NCBI RefSeq assembly: GCF_033597815.2
Contig: NZ_CP166245.1
Span: 1,674,001-1,738,000 of the forward strand
Length of the DNA: 64,000 nucleotides
Direction: 5' to 3'
Source: Staphylococcus sp. KG4-3
Lineage (GTDB): Bacteria; Bacillota; Bacilli; Staphylococcales; Staphylococcaceae
Shown here: positions 17,811-28,155 of the stretch, piece by piece
Position numbering within the stretch: the stretch's first letter is position 1
Layout: each line of letters begins with the position of its first letter
Position numbers and translations under genes: made by a program
The notes under the pieces: model-generated
Databases searched by the model: none
What the model was told of the DNA's origin: nothing
The model's input: only the letters and a program-made list of their open reading frames with translations

Positions 17811-20441
17811 CTATTTTGCATCATACCATGTAGCACCATAACTAGACTCTACTTTTAATGGAACATCTAGTTCAAGCGCATTATCCATGATTTCTTCTAT
17901 AAATTTACTGAATGCTTCTACTTCATTCTTCGGTAATTCAAATATTAATTCATCGTGTACTTGTAATAATAATTTTGCGTGAAAATCTGTATTCTTAATT
18001 TCTTTATCAAAGTTAACCATAGCTAATTTAATTATATCAGCAGCACTACCTTGAATTGGCGTATTCATTGCAGTTCTTTCAGCAAAACCACGTAAATTGA
18101 AATTTCTACTTGTTATATCCGGAATATATCTACGACGATGTAACAAGGTTTCGACATACCCTTGTGCTTTACAATCTTTGACGATATCTTCCATATATTG
18201 TTTTACGCCAGGAAAACTATCTAAATAATCATCAATAAATTGTTTAGCTTGTTTCCGAGTAATTCCTAAACTTTGGCTCAAACCATAATCACTGATACCA
18301 TAAACAATTCCAAAGTTAACTGCTTTAGCTTGTCTTCGCATCATGCCGTCTACTTCATCAGGCTCTACCCCAAATACTTTCATCGCCGTTGCCGTATGAA
18401 TATCATCATCATTAATAAATGCTTGTTTCATACTTTCATCTTGGGTGATATGAGCTAACACTCTGAGTTCAATTTGCGAGTAATCTGCAGAAAAAATAAC
18501 ATTTTTTTCATCAGTAGATTTAAATGCTTTTCTTATTTTTCTGCCCTCTTCTAAACGGACAGGGATATTTTGTAAATTTGGGTCGATAGACGATAATCTA
18601 CCTGTTTGTGCTAATGTTTGATTGAATCTTGTGTGGATTCTATTATCACCACTTATAACTTTCTGCAAACCTTCAACATAAGTGGATTGTAACTTTGCAA
18701 GTTGTCTGTATTCTAATATATATTCAATGATTGGATGTTGTCCTTGTAATTGTTCGAGCACATCTACTGCAGTAGAATATCCTGTTTTTGTTTTCTTAAT
18801 TACTGGTAATTCTAATGTTTCAAACAATACGACACCTAATTGCTTTGGAGAGTTAATATTAAATGATTCTCCTGCAGCTTGATATATATTATCAATCAAT
18901 ACATCCAATTTTGTTTGAATTTCTTTTTCCATTTCTTCTAAATCACTAACCGCAGTATAAATTCCCGTTTCTTCCATATCACTTAATATGCGTGCTAATG
19001 GTAGTTCTAAATTATTTAATAGATCCGTTTGATTATATTCGGTTAATTGTTCTTGCATAATTGGTTTAACTTGATTAATCGCTTCTATAACTGTTGCAAC
19101 ATAACGATTCAAAACATCGTCTTCAGGTAAATGTCTCTTTTTACCCTTACCATATACCTCAATACTTTGTTGAACATAATGTTGACCGTAATTGCTAACT
19201 ACAGAGTTTACATCATCAATAGCTCGAGATGGATCTATAATATAACTTGCAAGCATCACATCAAAAATAATATTTTTAATCAATATATCCAACCTGTGCG
19301 CAACAACATACGTCTTTTTAGCATCATAAACATTTTTTTCTGTTGTATCATCCTCTAACCAAGCTATAAGTTCAGGATAATCATGAATGGTTGTTGCATC
19401 AATAACAACATGATGGTCACCATCAAACAATGCAAACTTCAAAATATCATCTTTCAAATAATTGGAGCCGTCCAATTCAAAATGAACAGTTGCAGAAGTT
19501 AAAGATTTAAAGTCAATATTTGTAAAGTCAGATTCTACATTCAGTTCTTTTTCCTCAGTCGTAGAATGTGTCCCGTCTACATCTATTTGTTCAAGCAATT
19601 GTTTAAATTCTAGTTTTTTGAATAAATCAATTTTAGCTGAAGTATCTGGATTTTCTGGCAGCTTTGTATCTTCGAGTGACACTTCAATAGGACTTGCACA
19701 ATTAATTGTTGCAAGTTCTTTACTCATCAAGGCATCATCTTTACTATTTTCTAGTTTTTCTTTCAATTTCTTACCTGATACTTCATCCAAATGTTCATAA
19801 ACATTTTCCACGGTTGAAAATTGTTTTAGTAGCTTGATTGCAGTTTTTTCACCAACTCCAGCTACACCTGGGATATTATCTGATGCATCCCCCATCAAAC
19901 CTTTCATATCTATGATTTGGTTTGGAACTAAACCATCATATTTTTCCGCAATAAAATCAGGTGTGTAATGATCAACATCTGTCACACCTTTCTTAGTATA
20001 ATAAATAGTAACATCATCCGTCGCTAATTGTGTTAAGTCGCGATCTCCTGTAACTATAATAGTTTCAAATTGTGCGTCATCAGCCTCTTTACTTAATGTC
20101 CCAATAATATCATCTGCTTCATAGTTTTCTAATTCATATCTTTTAATTTGATAAGCGTCCAATAACTGTCTTACATAAGGAAATTGCTCGCTCAACTCGG
20201 GTGGCGTTTTTTGACGTCCACCTTTATATTCACTATATTTATCATGTCTAAATGTAGTCTTTCCTGCATCGAACGCAACAAGAAAATGTGTGGGCTGTTC
20301 TTCTTTGATTATTTTTTCTAGTAACATTGCAAATCCATACACAGCATTAGTGTGTATACCTGCTTTATTTTGTAATAATGGTAAAGCATAAAAGGCTCTG
20401 AAGCTCAGACTGTTACCATCAATTAGAATTAATTTATTCAC
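17811..20441 (-). CDS. polA: DNA polymerase I
   Basis: It fills gaps in repair and Okazaki fragment processing. Domains in order: 5'-3' exonuclease (1-290, with DADDIIG-like YEADDIIGTL), a 3'-5' exonuclease-like domain that lacks the usual acidic metal ligands (proofreading probably lost, as in related species), and the polymerase core with motif A DYSQIELRVLAH, motif B RRQAKAVNFGIVYG and motif C VHDELIFE. The frame is open further upstream, but TTGGAGG is eight bases before a GTG at 20439-20441, giving 876 residues, the staphylococcal length. Confidence 0.97.
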   Translation of the reverse strand: MNKLILIDGNSLSFRAFYALPLLQNKAGIHTNAVYGFAMLLEKIIKEEQPTHFLVAFDAGKTTFRHDKYSEYKGGRQKTPPELSEQFPYVRQLLDAYQIKRYELENYEADDIIGTLSKEADDAQFETIIVTGDRDLTQLATDDVTIYYTKKGVTDVDHYTPDFIAEKYDGLVPNQIIDMKGLMGDASDNIPGVAGVGEKTAIKLLKQFSTVENVYEHLDEVSGKKLKEKLENSKDDALMSKELATINCASPIEVSLEDTKLPENPDTSAKIDLFKKLEFKQLLEQIDVDGTHSTTEEKELNVESDFTNIDFKSLTSATVHFELDGSNYLKDDILKFALFDGDHHVVIDATTIHDYPELIAWLEDDTTEKNVYDAKKTYVVAHRLDILIKNIIFDVMLASYIIDPSRAIDDVNSVVSNYGQHYVQQSIEVYGKGKKRHLPEDDVLNRYVATVIEAINQVKPIMQEQLTEYNQTDLLNNLELPLARILSDMEETGIYTAVSDLEEMEKEIQTKLDVLIDNIYQAAGESFNINSPKQLGVVLFETLELPVIKKTKTGYSTAVDVLEQLQGQHPIIEYILEYRQLAKLQSTYVEGLQKVISGDNRIHTRFNQTLAQTGRLSSIDPNLQNIPVRLEEGRKIRKAFKSTDEKNVIFSADYSQIELRVLAHITQDESMKQAFINDDDIHTATAMKVFGVEPDEVDGMMRRQAKAVNFGIVYGISDYGLSQSLGITRKQAKQFIDDYLDSFPGVKQYMEDIVKDCKAQGYVETLLHRRRYIPDITSRNFNLRGFAERTAMNTPIQGSAADIIKLAMVNFDKEIKNTDFHAKLLLQVHDELIFELPKNEVEAFSKFIEEIMDNALELDVPLKVESSYGATWYDAK

Positions 20442-20846
20442 TATTTTAACCTCCAACACATATTTATTTAACATTTTAGCATAAATTACTAACTTACCTA
20501 TATCGAAACATTATCATAACTTATTTTATAATCATCATTTTAACTGTAAGCATGTAGTTTCTTGCGATTATCATATATAAGGATTTTAATTCTATTACTA
20601 GCATAACACGTTTGTCCTTTTTAAATATACGTTTAAAATTTCGATGTTATGCTAGGTATTACTCTTAAAAAGCATAAAAAACCGACGCCGAATTTAAATT
20701 TCAGACGTCGATTTCTAACTCACGTACAATACTTAATTAGTTCAGTACACAAATACGATGGCTTTTTATATGTTTTTTGAATTCAATACATATCATTAAA
20801 ATCATCCTATTTATAATTCAATCATCATAACTTTTATTTACAACCA
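20442..20846. other. Intergenic region phoR-polA (405 bp)
   Basis: It holds the phoR terminator at 20676-20716. It also holds a long-range inverted repeat: CTAGCATAACA at 20598-20608 pairs with TGTTATGCTAG at 20645-20655 around a 36-base AT-rich loop. The polA promoter must lie here; I could not single out a convincing one. No gene is seen. Confidence 0.6.
20676..20716 (-). terminator. Terminator of phoPR
   Basis: CGACGTC pairs with GGCGTCG, with an inner GAAATTTAAATTC palindrome as loop, followed on the minus strand by GGTTTTTTATGC. Confidence 0.85.
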
Positions 20847-22535
20847 CTATTTAAAAAAAGTAACTCTGAATGTCGAACCTTTACCAACTTCACTACATAC
20901 ATTAATTCTTCCACCATGCGCTTCCATAATATGTTTAGTAATAGATAAACCAAGCCCAGTACCGCCTGAATCTCTACTTCGTGCTTTATCAACACGATAA
21001 AAGCGTTCAAAAATATGTTTTTGATCTTCTTTGCTTATGCCAATACCAAAATCTTGTACTTCCATGATACGCTTCTGTTCATCTTTATAAACACGAATTA
21101 TTACATCACTATCTTCTTTAGAATAACTAATTGCATTTGATAATAAGTTAAGCGCAACTTGAGACACTTTGTCTTGATTTGCATTAATAACAATATCAGA
21201 ATCGATTTCATTAATTATAGTAATATTTTTGTCTTCTGCAATTTTTTGCATGTTTTTAATTGTTGTTTCTGCAATATCTGACAAACTCATATACGCTGTT
21301 TCTATTTCTGTTTGTTGTTCTACATGTGATAAATCCAATAAATCAAATACTAAAGTCTCTATACGATCGGACTCTTTAGAAATAATTTTTAAAAACTCAT
21401 TGAGTGTTTGTTCATCGTTTTTAGCACCATCTAATAATGTTTCAGCAAATCCTTTAATTGACGTAATAGGTGTTTTCAATTCATGAGATACATTAGCTAC
21501 AAATTCACGTCTTAAATTCTCAAGTTTTTTTAGATTTGTTATATCATGTAAAACAATGACCATGCCATAAAGGTTTTTCCTAGTTCTTGATAATATTGGA
21601 ACGCAGGCTGTATCAAAATATTTCTCATGCACTTGATTTATAGTTAATTTAATTTGATCATAAATAGGTTTCTCAACTTTAAAAGCTTCAGTAATTAACT
21701 TTTGTAATTTAACATCTGTAAAGTCAACATAGCTTTTATGTTCAACAGCTTCATCTGGCGTAAACACATGATAAAACGATTTATTTGCTACAACAATTTC
21801 ACCGTATTTATCAATCATTAAAATCGAACTTGGAATATTTTCAACAGTTGTTTTCAACCTATTTGATTGCAGTTTCTGTTTATGATTTAGTCTTTGCAAC
21901 CTACGCGCTAGCTCATTAGTAGTTACAAACAGTTCTCTTGTCTCTTTGACATTGCTTTCTGGTACTCTTACATGATAATAGCCTTCAGCCAATAAGTTTG
22001 TGGCGTAGGTCACCTCATTGATTGGTCTGATATATGTTCGATTAATGCTTCTAACAACTAAAAATATGATGATTAATACAAATAAACCAATAATCGCTAT
22101 ATATTTCCAAACTTCAATCTGTATTTCTAAAATCTCATTATTTATACCACTAATTAAAACATCTTTATCATTTATAGATGTCTTAAATGTAAATCTATGG
22201 TCATCATTTTGCTTATCATAAGTCAATTTAGAAGGAATAGCAGGATTATTTATATCATTATTAATTTGCGTCCCTTGTTTTGTCGAAAACAAGACATCGT
22301 TATTTTCTTTAATATACACTGTAAGTTCTTCACTTTTAGCGACATCTCTCATTTCATCTTTTTTATGATCACTATAAAGATTAACAAAATGCTGAGCTTG
22401 ATGTTCTAAATTGCCTTCTTGACCAGTTGTAATAGTGTTATGGATTACATGTGTAATAATAGTACCCAATATTAAAAAGCTAATAATAACGATGGTACAT
22501 AATAAAAATAAAAGTCTTTGGTGAAACTTAAGCAT
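20847..22535 (-). CDS. phoR: Sensor histidine kinase PhoR (phosphate starvation)
   Basis: This membrane-bound kinase phosphorylates PhoP. The 562-residue protein has two membrane segments (about 8-32 and 143-163) flanking an extracytoplasmic sensor domain, then HAMP, PAS (ENIPSSILMIDKYGEIVVAN) and HisKA (NVSHELKTPITSIKGFAETL) domains. A HATPase domain with NAISYSKEDSD and GTGLGLSITKH follows. The start overlaps the phoP stop by one base (TAATG), so the two are translationally coupled. Confidence 0.95.
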   Translation of the reverse strand: MLKFHQRLLFLLCTIVIISFLILGTIITHVIHNTITTGQEGNLEHQAQHFVNLYSDHKKDEMRDVAKSEELTVYIKENNDVLFSTKQGTQINNDINNPAIPSKLTYDKQNDDHRFTFKTSINDKDVLISGINNEILEIQIEVWKYIAIIGLFVLIIIFLVVRSINRTYIRPINEVTYATNLLAEGYYHVRVPESNVKETRELFVTTNELARRLQRLNHKQKLQSNRLKTTVENIPSSILMIDKYGEIVVANKSFYHVFTPDEAVEHKSYVDFTDVKLQKLITEAFKVEKPIYDQIKLTINQVHEKYFDTACVPILSRTRKNLYGMVIVLHDITNLKKLENLRREFVANVSHELKTPITSIKGFAETLLDGAKNDEQTLNEFLKIISKESDRIETLVFDLLDLSHVEQQTEIETAYMSLSDIAETTIKNMQKIAEDKNITIINEIDSDIVINANQDKVSQVALNLLSNAISYSKEDSDVIIRVYKDEQKRIMEVQDFGIGISKEDQKHIFERFYRVDKARSRDSGGTGLGLSITKHIMEAHGGRINVCSEVGKGSTFRVTFFK

Positions 22536-23245
22536 TAGACTTTGGGTCTTTCCAATTTATACCCTAATCCACGAACGGTTTTAATGAGTTTCGGTTGTTT
22601 AGGGTTTTCTTCTAATTTATCTCTCAAATGACTAATATGTACGTCCACAATTCTAGAATCGCCTGCGAATTCATAATTCCATACTGAATTCAACATATGC
22701 TCGCGAGTAATCACTCTGCCCTGTCTTTCAATAAGATATAATAATAATTCAAACTCTTTTGGAGTCAATTCTAGCAATTCATCTTCTCTGTACACTTCGA
22801 AATATTCTGGTCTAATTCTTATTGAGCCAATTAATATATCATCTTCATCATTTTCAACTGGTACTGCTTCATTGACTATGGCTGATCTTCTTAATATCGC
22901 CTTTACTCTTGCTACCACTTCTCTTGGTGAAAATGGCTTAGTCATGTAATCGTCTGCTCCTAACTCAAGTCCTAAAACACGATCAAATTCATCATCTTTG
23001 GCAGTTAACATCAAAATAGGTACTAAATTTTTATCAGAACGAATTGTTTTACAAACTTCTATACCATCTTTTTGGGGAAGCATAACATCTAACACAATCA
23101 ATTCAGGATTTGTAGAGTTAACTTTTTCTAATGCATCCTCTCCATCATAAGCCACTTCTACTATGTATCCGGCTTGCTCTAAATTATATTTTAATAAGGT
23201 TACGATTGATTGTTCATCATCTACTACAAGTACTTTTTGTGACAT
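22535..23245 (-). CDS. phoP: Response regulator PhoP (phosphate regulon)
   Basis: An OmpR/PhoB-family regulator of 236 residues. The receiver domain has Asp9/Asp10, the phosphorylation site Asp53 (VLDVMLP) and Lys at MTKPF; the C-terminal winged helix ends RTVRGLGYKLERP. It has a GGAGG site. A pair of Pho-box-like repeats lies about 75-90 bp upstream and suggests autoregulation. Confidence 0.96.
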   Translation of the reverse strand: MSQKVLVVDDEQSIVTLLKYNLEQAGYIVEVAYDGEDALEKVNSTNPELIVLDVMLPQKDGIEVCKTIRSDKNLVPILMLTAKDDEFDRVLGLELGADDYMTKPFSPREVVARVKAILRRSAIVNEAVPVENDEDDILIGSIRIRPEYFEVYREDELLELTPKEFELLLYLIERQGRVITREHMLNSVWNYEFAGDSRIVDVHISHLRDKLEENPKQPKLIKTVRGLGYKLERPKV

Positions 23246-23320
23246 AGTATACCTCCATAATTGTGTTTACAAATTAATTATAACTTATATTTTAATAAAA
23301 ATAACATAGTTTAAAATTTT

Positions 23321-23337
23321 TTAACATAAACTTTACA
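23321..23337 (+). promoter_or_regulatory. Candidate Pho box upstream of phoPR
   Basis: TTAACA, 5 bp, TTTACA: two TT(A/T)ACA hexamers with the 5-bp spacing of B. subtilis PhoP sites, on the strand opposite to phoP. A TTAACA further out (at about 23461) is unpaired. Confidence 0.45.
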
Positions 23338-23645
23338 ATGCGTTTGTTACTAAACTATGCCAATATACACGCGATTTTTGCAACGTTAGCCTATGCAAAG
23401 AATCAAACAAATCCGCTTGAATTATTACACCATACTAATTACCCGTTATTAATAAAATCTTAACATTTAATTAATAATATGAACACTTATTACATGATAG
23501 TCAAGCGAGCCTCAACTAACATCATGAAAAAATTACACTTTTACAATAAATCAAAGATTTTATTTTTACTCGCTCTAGTTCTTTTATCCCTATAAATTTA
23601 AATATAAAAGAATTAAAAATTTTCATTTGTTATATATGGGCTAAC

Positions 23646-23688
23646 TAGAAAAAGAAAAGCCCGAGACACCTAATCATGCCCCAGACTT
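23646..23688 (-). terminator. Terminator of citZ-icd
   Basis: AAGUCUGGGGCA pairs over all 12 positions with UGUCUCGGGCUU when G-U pairs are allowed; the run TTTTCTTTTTC follows on the minus strand. Because of the G-U pairs it works well only as minus-strand RNA. Confidence 0.85.
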
Positions 23689-23734
23689 ATCTGTTGATTT
23701 TAATTCAAGGTAAATTACCTTTGATTATATATAA

Positions 23735-25000
23735 TTATAGGTTTTTAATTAATTCGTCTGCGAAGTTAGAAGTAGAAACTTCTGTTGCACCATCCATTAA
23801 ACGTGCAAAGTCATAAGTTACAACTTTAGAAGCAATCGTTTTTTCGATTGAACTTGTAATTTTATCAGCAGCTTCTTGCCATCCAAGATGCTCTAACATT
23901 AATACAGCACTTAATAATTCAGATGATGGGTTCACTTTATTTAATCCGGCGTATTTAGGTGCAGTACCATGTGTAGCTTCGAAAATGGCATGTCCAGTTT
24001 CATAGTTGATATTGGCACCAGGAGCAATACCAATACCCCCGACTTGTGCAGCTAATGCATCTGATACATAATCACCATTTAAGTTCATAGTAGCTACTAC
24101 ATCGTGATCAGCTGGACGTGTTAAAATTTGTTGTAAGAAAATATCAGCAATTGAATCTTTAACGATAATTTTTCCTTCTTGTTCAGCTTTATCTTGCGCA
24201 GCATTTGCAGCGTCTTTACCTTCTTTTTCAACAATTTCATCATATTGTTGCCATGTAAATACTTTATCTCCAAATTCATTATGTGCTAAATCATAACCCC
24301 ATTGTTTGAAAGCACCTTCAGTAAATTTCATAATATTACCTTTATGTACTAAAGTTAATGATTTACGATTATTATCTATAGCATATTGGATAGAAGCACG
24401 AACTAAACGCTCAGTACCTTCTTTAGAAACTGGTTTTACACCAATACCTGATGTTTCAGGGAATCTAATGTTTTTAGCGCCCATTTCGTCTTGTAAGAAG
24501 TCAATTAATTTTTTCGCTTCTGGCGTACCTTCTTTAAATTCAATACCAGCGTAGATATCTTCAGTGTTTTCACGGAAAATTACCATGTCTGTATCTTCAG
24601 GACGTTTTACAGGTGAAGGTACCCCTTGGAACCAACGTACTGGACGTAAACATGTGAATAAATCTAACTCTTGACGTAATGCAACATTTAGTGAACGAAT
24701 ACCCCCACCAATTGGAGTAGTTAAAGGGCCTTTAATAGCAATTAAATATTCTTCAATTGTTTCGAGTGTTTCTTTAGGTAACCATTCGCCAGTTTCGTCA
24801 TAAGCTTTTTGACCAGCTAACACTTCTTTCCATTCGATTTTTTTTTCGCCGTTATAAGCTTGTTCAACTGCAGCGTCAATTACGCGACTTGCTGCATTCC
24901 AGATATCAGGACCGATACCGTCACCGATTATAAATGGAATTACTGGATTATTTGGTACTGTTAAACCTTCATTTGTTTTAACTACTTTTTCTCCTGCCAT
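23735..25000 (-). CDS. icd: Isocitrate dehydrogenase (NADP+)
   Basis: It converts isocitrate to 2-oxoglutarate in the TCA cycle. It is 421 residues. The substrate-binding serine segment [11 protein letters not shown] and the metal-binding [17 protein letters not shown] motif are intact, as are the NADP-contact residues near GTAPKYAG. It lies 113 bases after citZ in the same direction; these probably form one operon as in other Firmicutes. GGAGG site present. Confidence 0.97.
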   Translation of the reverse strand: MAGEKVVKTNEGLTVPNNPVIPFIIGDGIGPDIWNAASRVIDAAVEQAYNGEKKIEWKEVLAGQKAYDETGEWLPKETLETIEEYLIAIKGPLTTPIGGGIRSLNVALRQELDLFTCLRPVRWFQGVPSPVKRPEDTDMVIFRENTEDIYAGIEFKEGTPEAKKLIDFLQDEMGAKNIRFPETSGIGVKPVSKEGTERLVRASIQYAIDNNRKSLTLVHKGNIMKFTEGAFKQWGYDLAHNEFGDKVFTWQQYDEIVEKEGKDAANAAQDKAEQEGKIIVKDSIADIFLQQILTRPADHDVVATMNLNGDYVSDALAAQVGGIGIAPGANINYETGHAIFEATHGTAPKYAGLNKVNPSSELLSAVLMLEHLGWQEAADKITSSIEKTIASKVVTYDFARLMDGATEVSTSNFADELIKNL

Positions 25001-25113
25001 GTGAAAAAACCTCCGTCATTTTGAGTTCTATTTTAGTTGTACTAACCACTATCATACATGAATTAATAATATTTTCAATTTTCATAAATTGTATTATTCA
25101 TTTAATAATTTAA

Positions 25114-26232
25114 TTATCTTTCTTCGATTGGCTCATATTTTCTATTTGTTTCACCAATGTACTGAGCTCTTGGGCGCATGATTCTGTTATCTCTATATTG
25201 TTCTAAGATATGTGCAATCCAACCAGAAGTTCTACTCACCGCAAAGATTGGAGTGAACAAGTCATGCTCAATATTCATACTATGATATACAGTAGCACTA
25301 AAGAAATCGACATTTGCAATCAAACCTTTTTCAGCTTTCATTTTATCTGCTATTTTCACTGAAATATCAAATAATTGACTTTGTCCTGTTTCAGAAGTGA
25401 TTTTTCTACTCATTTCTTTTAAGTATTTAGCTCTTGGATCGCCATCTTTATATACACGGTGTCCAAAACCCATAATTTTTTCTTTGTTTTTAATTTTATT
25501 ATCAATATATTCATCGACTTCATCAATAGATTTCACTTCAGATAACATGCTCATTACACGTTCATTTGCACCGCCATGAAGTGGTCCTTTTAATGAACCA
25601 ACAGCAGCTACAATTCCTGAATACATATCAGATAATGATGATACTGCACATCTAGCTGTAAATGTTGATGCATTTAATTCATGATCTGCATGTAATACAA
25701 GTGCTTTATTAAATGCTTCAATTTCAATTTCAGAAGGTAGTTCCCCTCTTAACATGTACAAGAAGTTACCCGCATAGTTTAAATCACTACTTGGTTTAAC
25801 AATTTCTTTTCCTTCCCTAACACGCGCATAAGCTGTAACTAATGAAGCAATTTTGGCTTGAATACGTATAGCACGCTCCAGTGTTTGACTTTCGTCTTCA
25901 TCTTCAGCATGCTCGTCAAAATGAGCAATATATGAAACTGAAGTTCTTAAAGCTGTCATTGGGTGAACATTGCCTGTTGCGTATTCTTTAAAGTGGTTAT
26001 ACACTCTAGGATTTAAAGTCATATATTCAAAAAGCTTTTGTTTTAAGTCTTTTAATTCATCCTCATTTGGCAATCGATAATGCCATAATAAAAAGATGAT
26101 TTCTTCAAATTCAGCATTCTGTGCTAAGTCATCAATATCATAACCAGCATAAGTTAATTGGCTATCGATAATAGAACTTACTTTTGTTTCAGATGCAATT
26201 ACCCCTTCTAAACCTTTCTGTAACTCTGCCAT
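25114..26232 (-). CDS. citZ: Citrate synthase
   Basis: It condenses acetyl-CoA and oxaloacetate. The 372-residue protein has the catalytic histidines in LHADHELNAS and GFGHRVYKDGDPRA and the aspartate in IANVDFFSA. It is the Gram-positive short type. First gene of citZ-icd, with an AAAGGGG site and a cre-like sequence about 30 bp upstream. Confidence 0.97.
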   Translation of the reverse strand: MAELQKGLEGVIASETKVSSIIDSQLTYAGYDIDDLAQNAEFEEIIFLLWHYRLPNEDELKDLKQKLFEYMTLNPRVYNHFKEYATGNVHPMTALRTSVSYIAHFDEHAEDEDESQTLERAIRIQAKIASLVTAYARVREGKEIVKPSSDLNYAGNFLYMLRGELPSEIEIEAFNKALVLHADHELNASTFTARCAVSSLSDMYSGIVAAVGSLKGPLHGGANERVMSMLSEVKSIDEVDEYIDNKIKNKEKIMGFGHRVYKDGDPRAKYLKEMSRKITSETGQSQLFDISVKIADKMKAEKGLIANVDFFSATVYHSMNIEHDLFTPIFAVSRTSGWIAHILEQYRDNRIMRPRAQYIGETNRKYEPIEER

Positions 26233-26260
26233 ATATAAATTCCCCTTTTCTATTTCATTA

Positions 26261-26274
26261 TGAAATGGCTTTCA
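26261..26274 (-). promoter_or_regulatory. cre-like site upstream of citZ
   Basis: The plus strand reads TGAAATGGCTTTCA, one base from the symmetric CcpA consensus TGAAAnCGnTTTCA. CcpA repression of citZ is established in Firmicutes; binding here is inferred. Confidence 0.5.
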
Positions 26275-26525
26275 CAACTCATTATATCCAATCTTTACTC
26301 TTTTGTGAATATTTTGAGTATATTTTCTTATCAAACCAATATGAAATACTTATTTATTTATATGCCCTTTAACACACTTCTATCACTTACATTGTTATAA
26401 GTTCATTTTAATATGGAAACTGTCTCACTTCAATTTTTATAGCATTTTAATTGGTTATCATGATTAATAACAAATAATTAATGTATTATTATACTAAACG
26501 CCATAGACTCTATTTAAAAAAATAG

Positions 26526-26554
26526 TTGTTTTATTTTATATTGCATAGCATAAT
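26526..26554 (+). promoter_or_regulatory. Candidate promoter of the amino acid permease gene
   Basis: TTGTTT, 17 bp, CATAAT, about 32 bp before the ATG. Confidence 0.5.
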
Positions 26555-26585
26555 AATAATTAACTAAATAAAGGAGTATAATTTT

Positions 26586-27944
26586 ATGGCTAATCATGAA
26601 TTACAAAGAGAACTAAGTAATCGTCACATCCAGCTAATTGCAATCGGGGGAGCAATTGGTACAGGACTATTTTTAGGAGCAGGTCAAACTATTGCGTTAA
26701 CTGGCCCCTCTATTTTACTTACATATATCATAATTGGTTTTATGCTTTTTATGTTTATGCGTGGACTGGGAGAAATATTAGTAACAAATACGAATTTCAA
26801 ATCATTTGCAGATGTCACTAATCACTATATTGGCCCATTTGCAGGTTTTGTAACAGGTTGGACTTATTGGTTCTGTTGGATCATTACAGGTATGGCAGAA
26901 GTAACTGCTGTTGCAAAGTATGTTAGTTTTTGGTTTCCAAACATACCAAATTGGATAAGTGCATTATTTTGTGTACTTGTATTAATGTCACTAAATTTAT
27001 TAAGCGCTAAACTATTTGGTGAGTTAGAGTTTTGGTTTGCACTTATTAAAATATTTACTATTATTGCTTTAATTGTAGTTGGGGCAATAATGATTATTAT
27101 GGCTTATGACACACAATTTGGCCATGCATCATTATCCAACCTATATAACAATGGAATATTTCCTAAAGGTATAAGCGGTTTCGTAATGTCTTTCCAAATG
27201 GCATTATTCTCGTTTGTAGGTATTGAACTTATAGGAGTCACAGCTGGAGAAACGAAAGATCCATCAAAGACCTTACCTAAAGCTGTTAACAGTGTGCCTA
27301 TTCGTATCTTAGTATTCTATGTAGGTGCGTTAGCTGTTATCATGTCCATCATTCCATGGAATCAAATTAATCCTGAAGAAAGCCCATTTGTGAGACTGTT
27401 TGCACTGATTGGTATACCTTTTGCAGCAGGAATCATAAACTTTGTGGTATTAACAGCTGCGGCTTCTTCTTGTAATAGTGGTATATTCTCAAATAGTCGT
27501 ATGTTGTTTGGGCTTTCAACACAAAAACAAGCGCCGCCTTACTTTGAGAAGACAAATAAAAATGGCGTACCACATATTGCAATATTTGTGTCGTGTGCGT
27601 TGCTTATGATTGCAGCACTGTTAAACTATATTATTCCAAATGCAACACTTGTTTTCACCTACATTACCACAGTTTCAACTGTATTATTTATTGTTGTTTG
27701 GGGCTTAATCACTGTAGCTTATATTAATTATCACCGTAGAAATCCTGAACTACATAAAAAAGCAACGTTTAAATTGCCTGGTGGAAAATATATGGGGTAT
27801 GCTATTTTAACTTTCTTCTTATTAGTTTTTTGTTTATTATTTGTAAACACTGATACAAGAATAGCAGTATTTTTAACACCTATATGGTTTATCTTATTAA
27901 CTCTAATGTATCTAAGATATAAACAGGTGTCTCGTAAGCCATAG
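26586..27944 (+). CDS. Amino acid permease (D-Ala/D-Ser/Gly or related, APC family)
   Basis: A 452-residue APC transporter with about 12 membrane segments. The start LSNRHIQLIAIGGAIGTGLFLG and the segment FSFVGIELIGVTAGETKDP are family signatures shared with CycA/AapA-type permeases. Exact substrate is not clear from sequence. It is a lone plus-strand gene between two minus-strand units, with an AAAGGAG site and two terminators behind it. Confidence 0.9.
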   Translation: MANHELQRELSNRHIQLIAIGGAIGTGLFLGAGQTIALTGPSILLTYIIIGFMLFMFMRGLGEILVTNTNFKSFADVTNHYIGPFAGFVTGWTYWFCWIITGMAEVTAVAKYVSFWFPNIPNWISALFCVLVLMSLNLLSAKLFGELEFWFALIKIFTIIALIVVGAIMIIMAYDTQFGHASLSNLYNNGIFPKGISGFVMSFQMALFSFVGIELIGVTAGETKDPSKTLPKAVNSVPIRILVFYVGALAVIMSIIPWNQINPEESPFVRLFALIGIPFAAGIINFVVLTAAASSCNSGIFSNSRMLFGLSTQKQAPPYFEKTNKNGVPHIAIFVSCALLMIAALLNYIIPNATLVFTYITTVSTVLFIVVWGLITVAYINYHRRNPELHKKATFKLPGGKYMGYAILTFFLLVFCLLFVNTDTRIAVFLTPIWFILLTLMYLRYKQVSRKP

Positions 27945-27969
27945 TAATCAATAAACAGTAATAACAGAT

Positions 27970-28005
27970 AAAAACTGGGACATCAATTGATGTCCCAGTT
28001 TTTAT
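27970..28005 (+). terminator. Terminator of the permease gene
   Basis: AAAAACTGGGACATCA and TGATGTCCCAGTTTTT form a near-perfect hairpin with a very short loop and a T tract. Confidence 0.9.
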
Positions 28006-28041
28006 TCTTAACAGAATTTATGGTTTAATATAAATCTCTAC

Positions 28042-28081
28042 AAAAAAGACGAAATCATTTTTAAATGACTTCGTCTTTTTA
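28042..28081 (-). terminator. Bidirectional terminator after pyk
   Basis: AAAAAGACGAAaTCATT pairs with AATGAcTTCGTCTTTTT. A and T runs flank it on both sides, so it can end both convergent units. Confidence 0.85.
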
Positions 28082-28155
28082 CTTTATACTTAGACAAATG
28101 TGTCCATAATTATTATAAGGTTTAAACTAAACTGCTAATTGAAAACTTGTTTAGA

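Larger units (their letters stand above)
23246..23734. other. Intergenic region icd-phoP (489 bp)
   Basis: From the phoP side it holds the phoP leader, a pair of Pho-box-like repeats (23321-23337) and about 300 bp of AT-rich sequence in which I see no ORF or strong structure. The icd terminator lies at 23646-23688. The unexplained middle part (about 23360-23640) could hide a small RNA, but I see no positive sign of one. Confidence 0.6.
26233..26585. other. Divergent intergenic region citZ-permease (353 bp)
   Basis: It carries control elements for both directions: a cre-like site near citZ (26261-26274) and a promoter for the permease (26526-26554). The middle is AT-rich with no ORF that I would accept. 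Confidence 0.6.
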
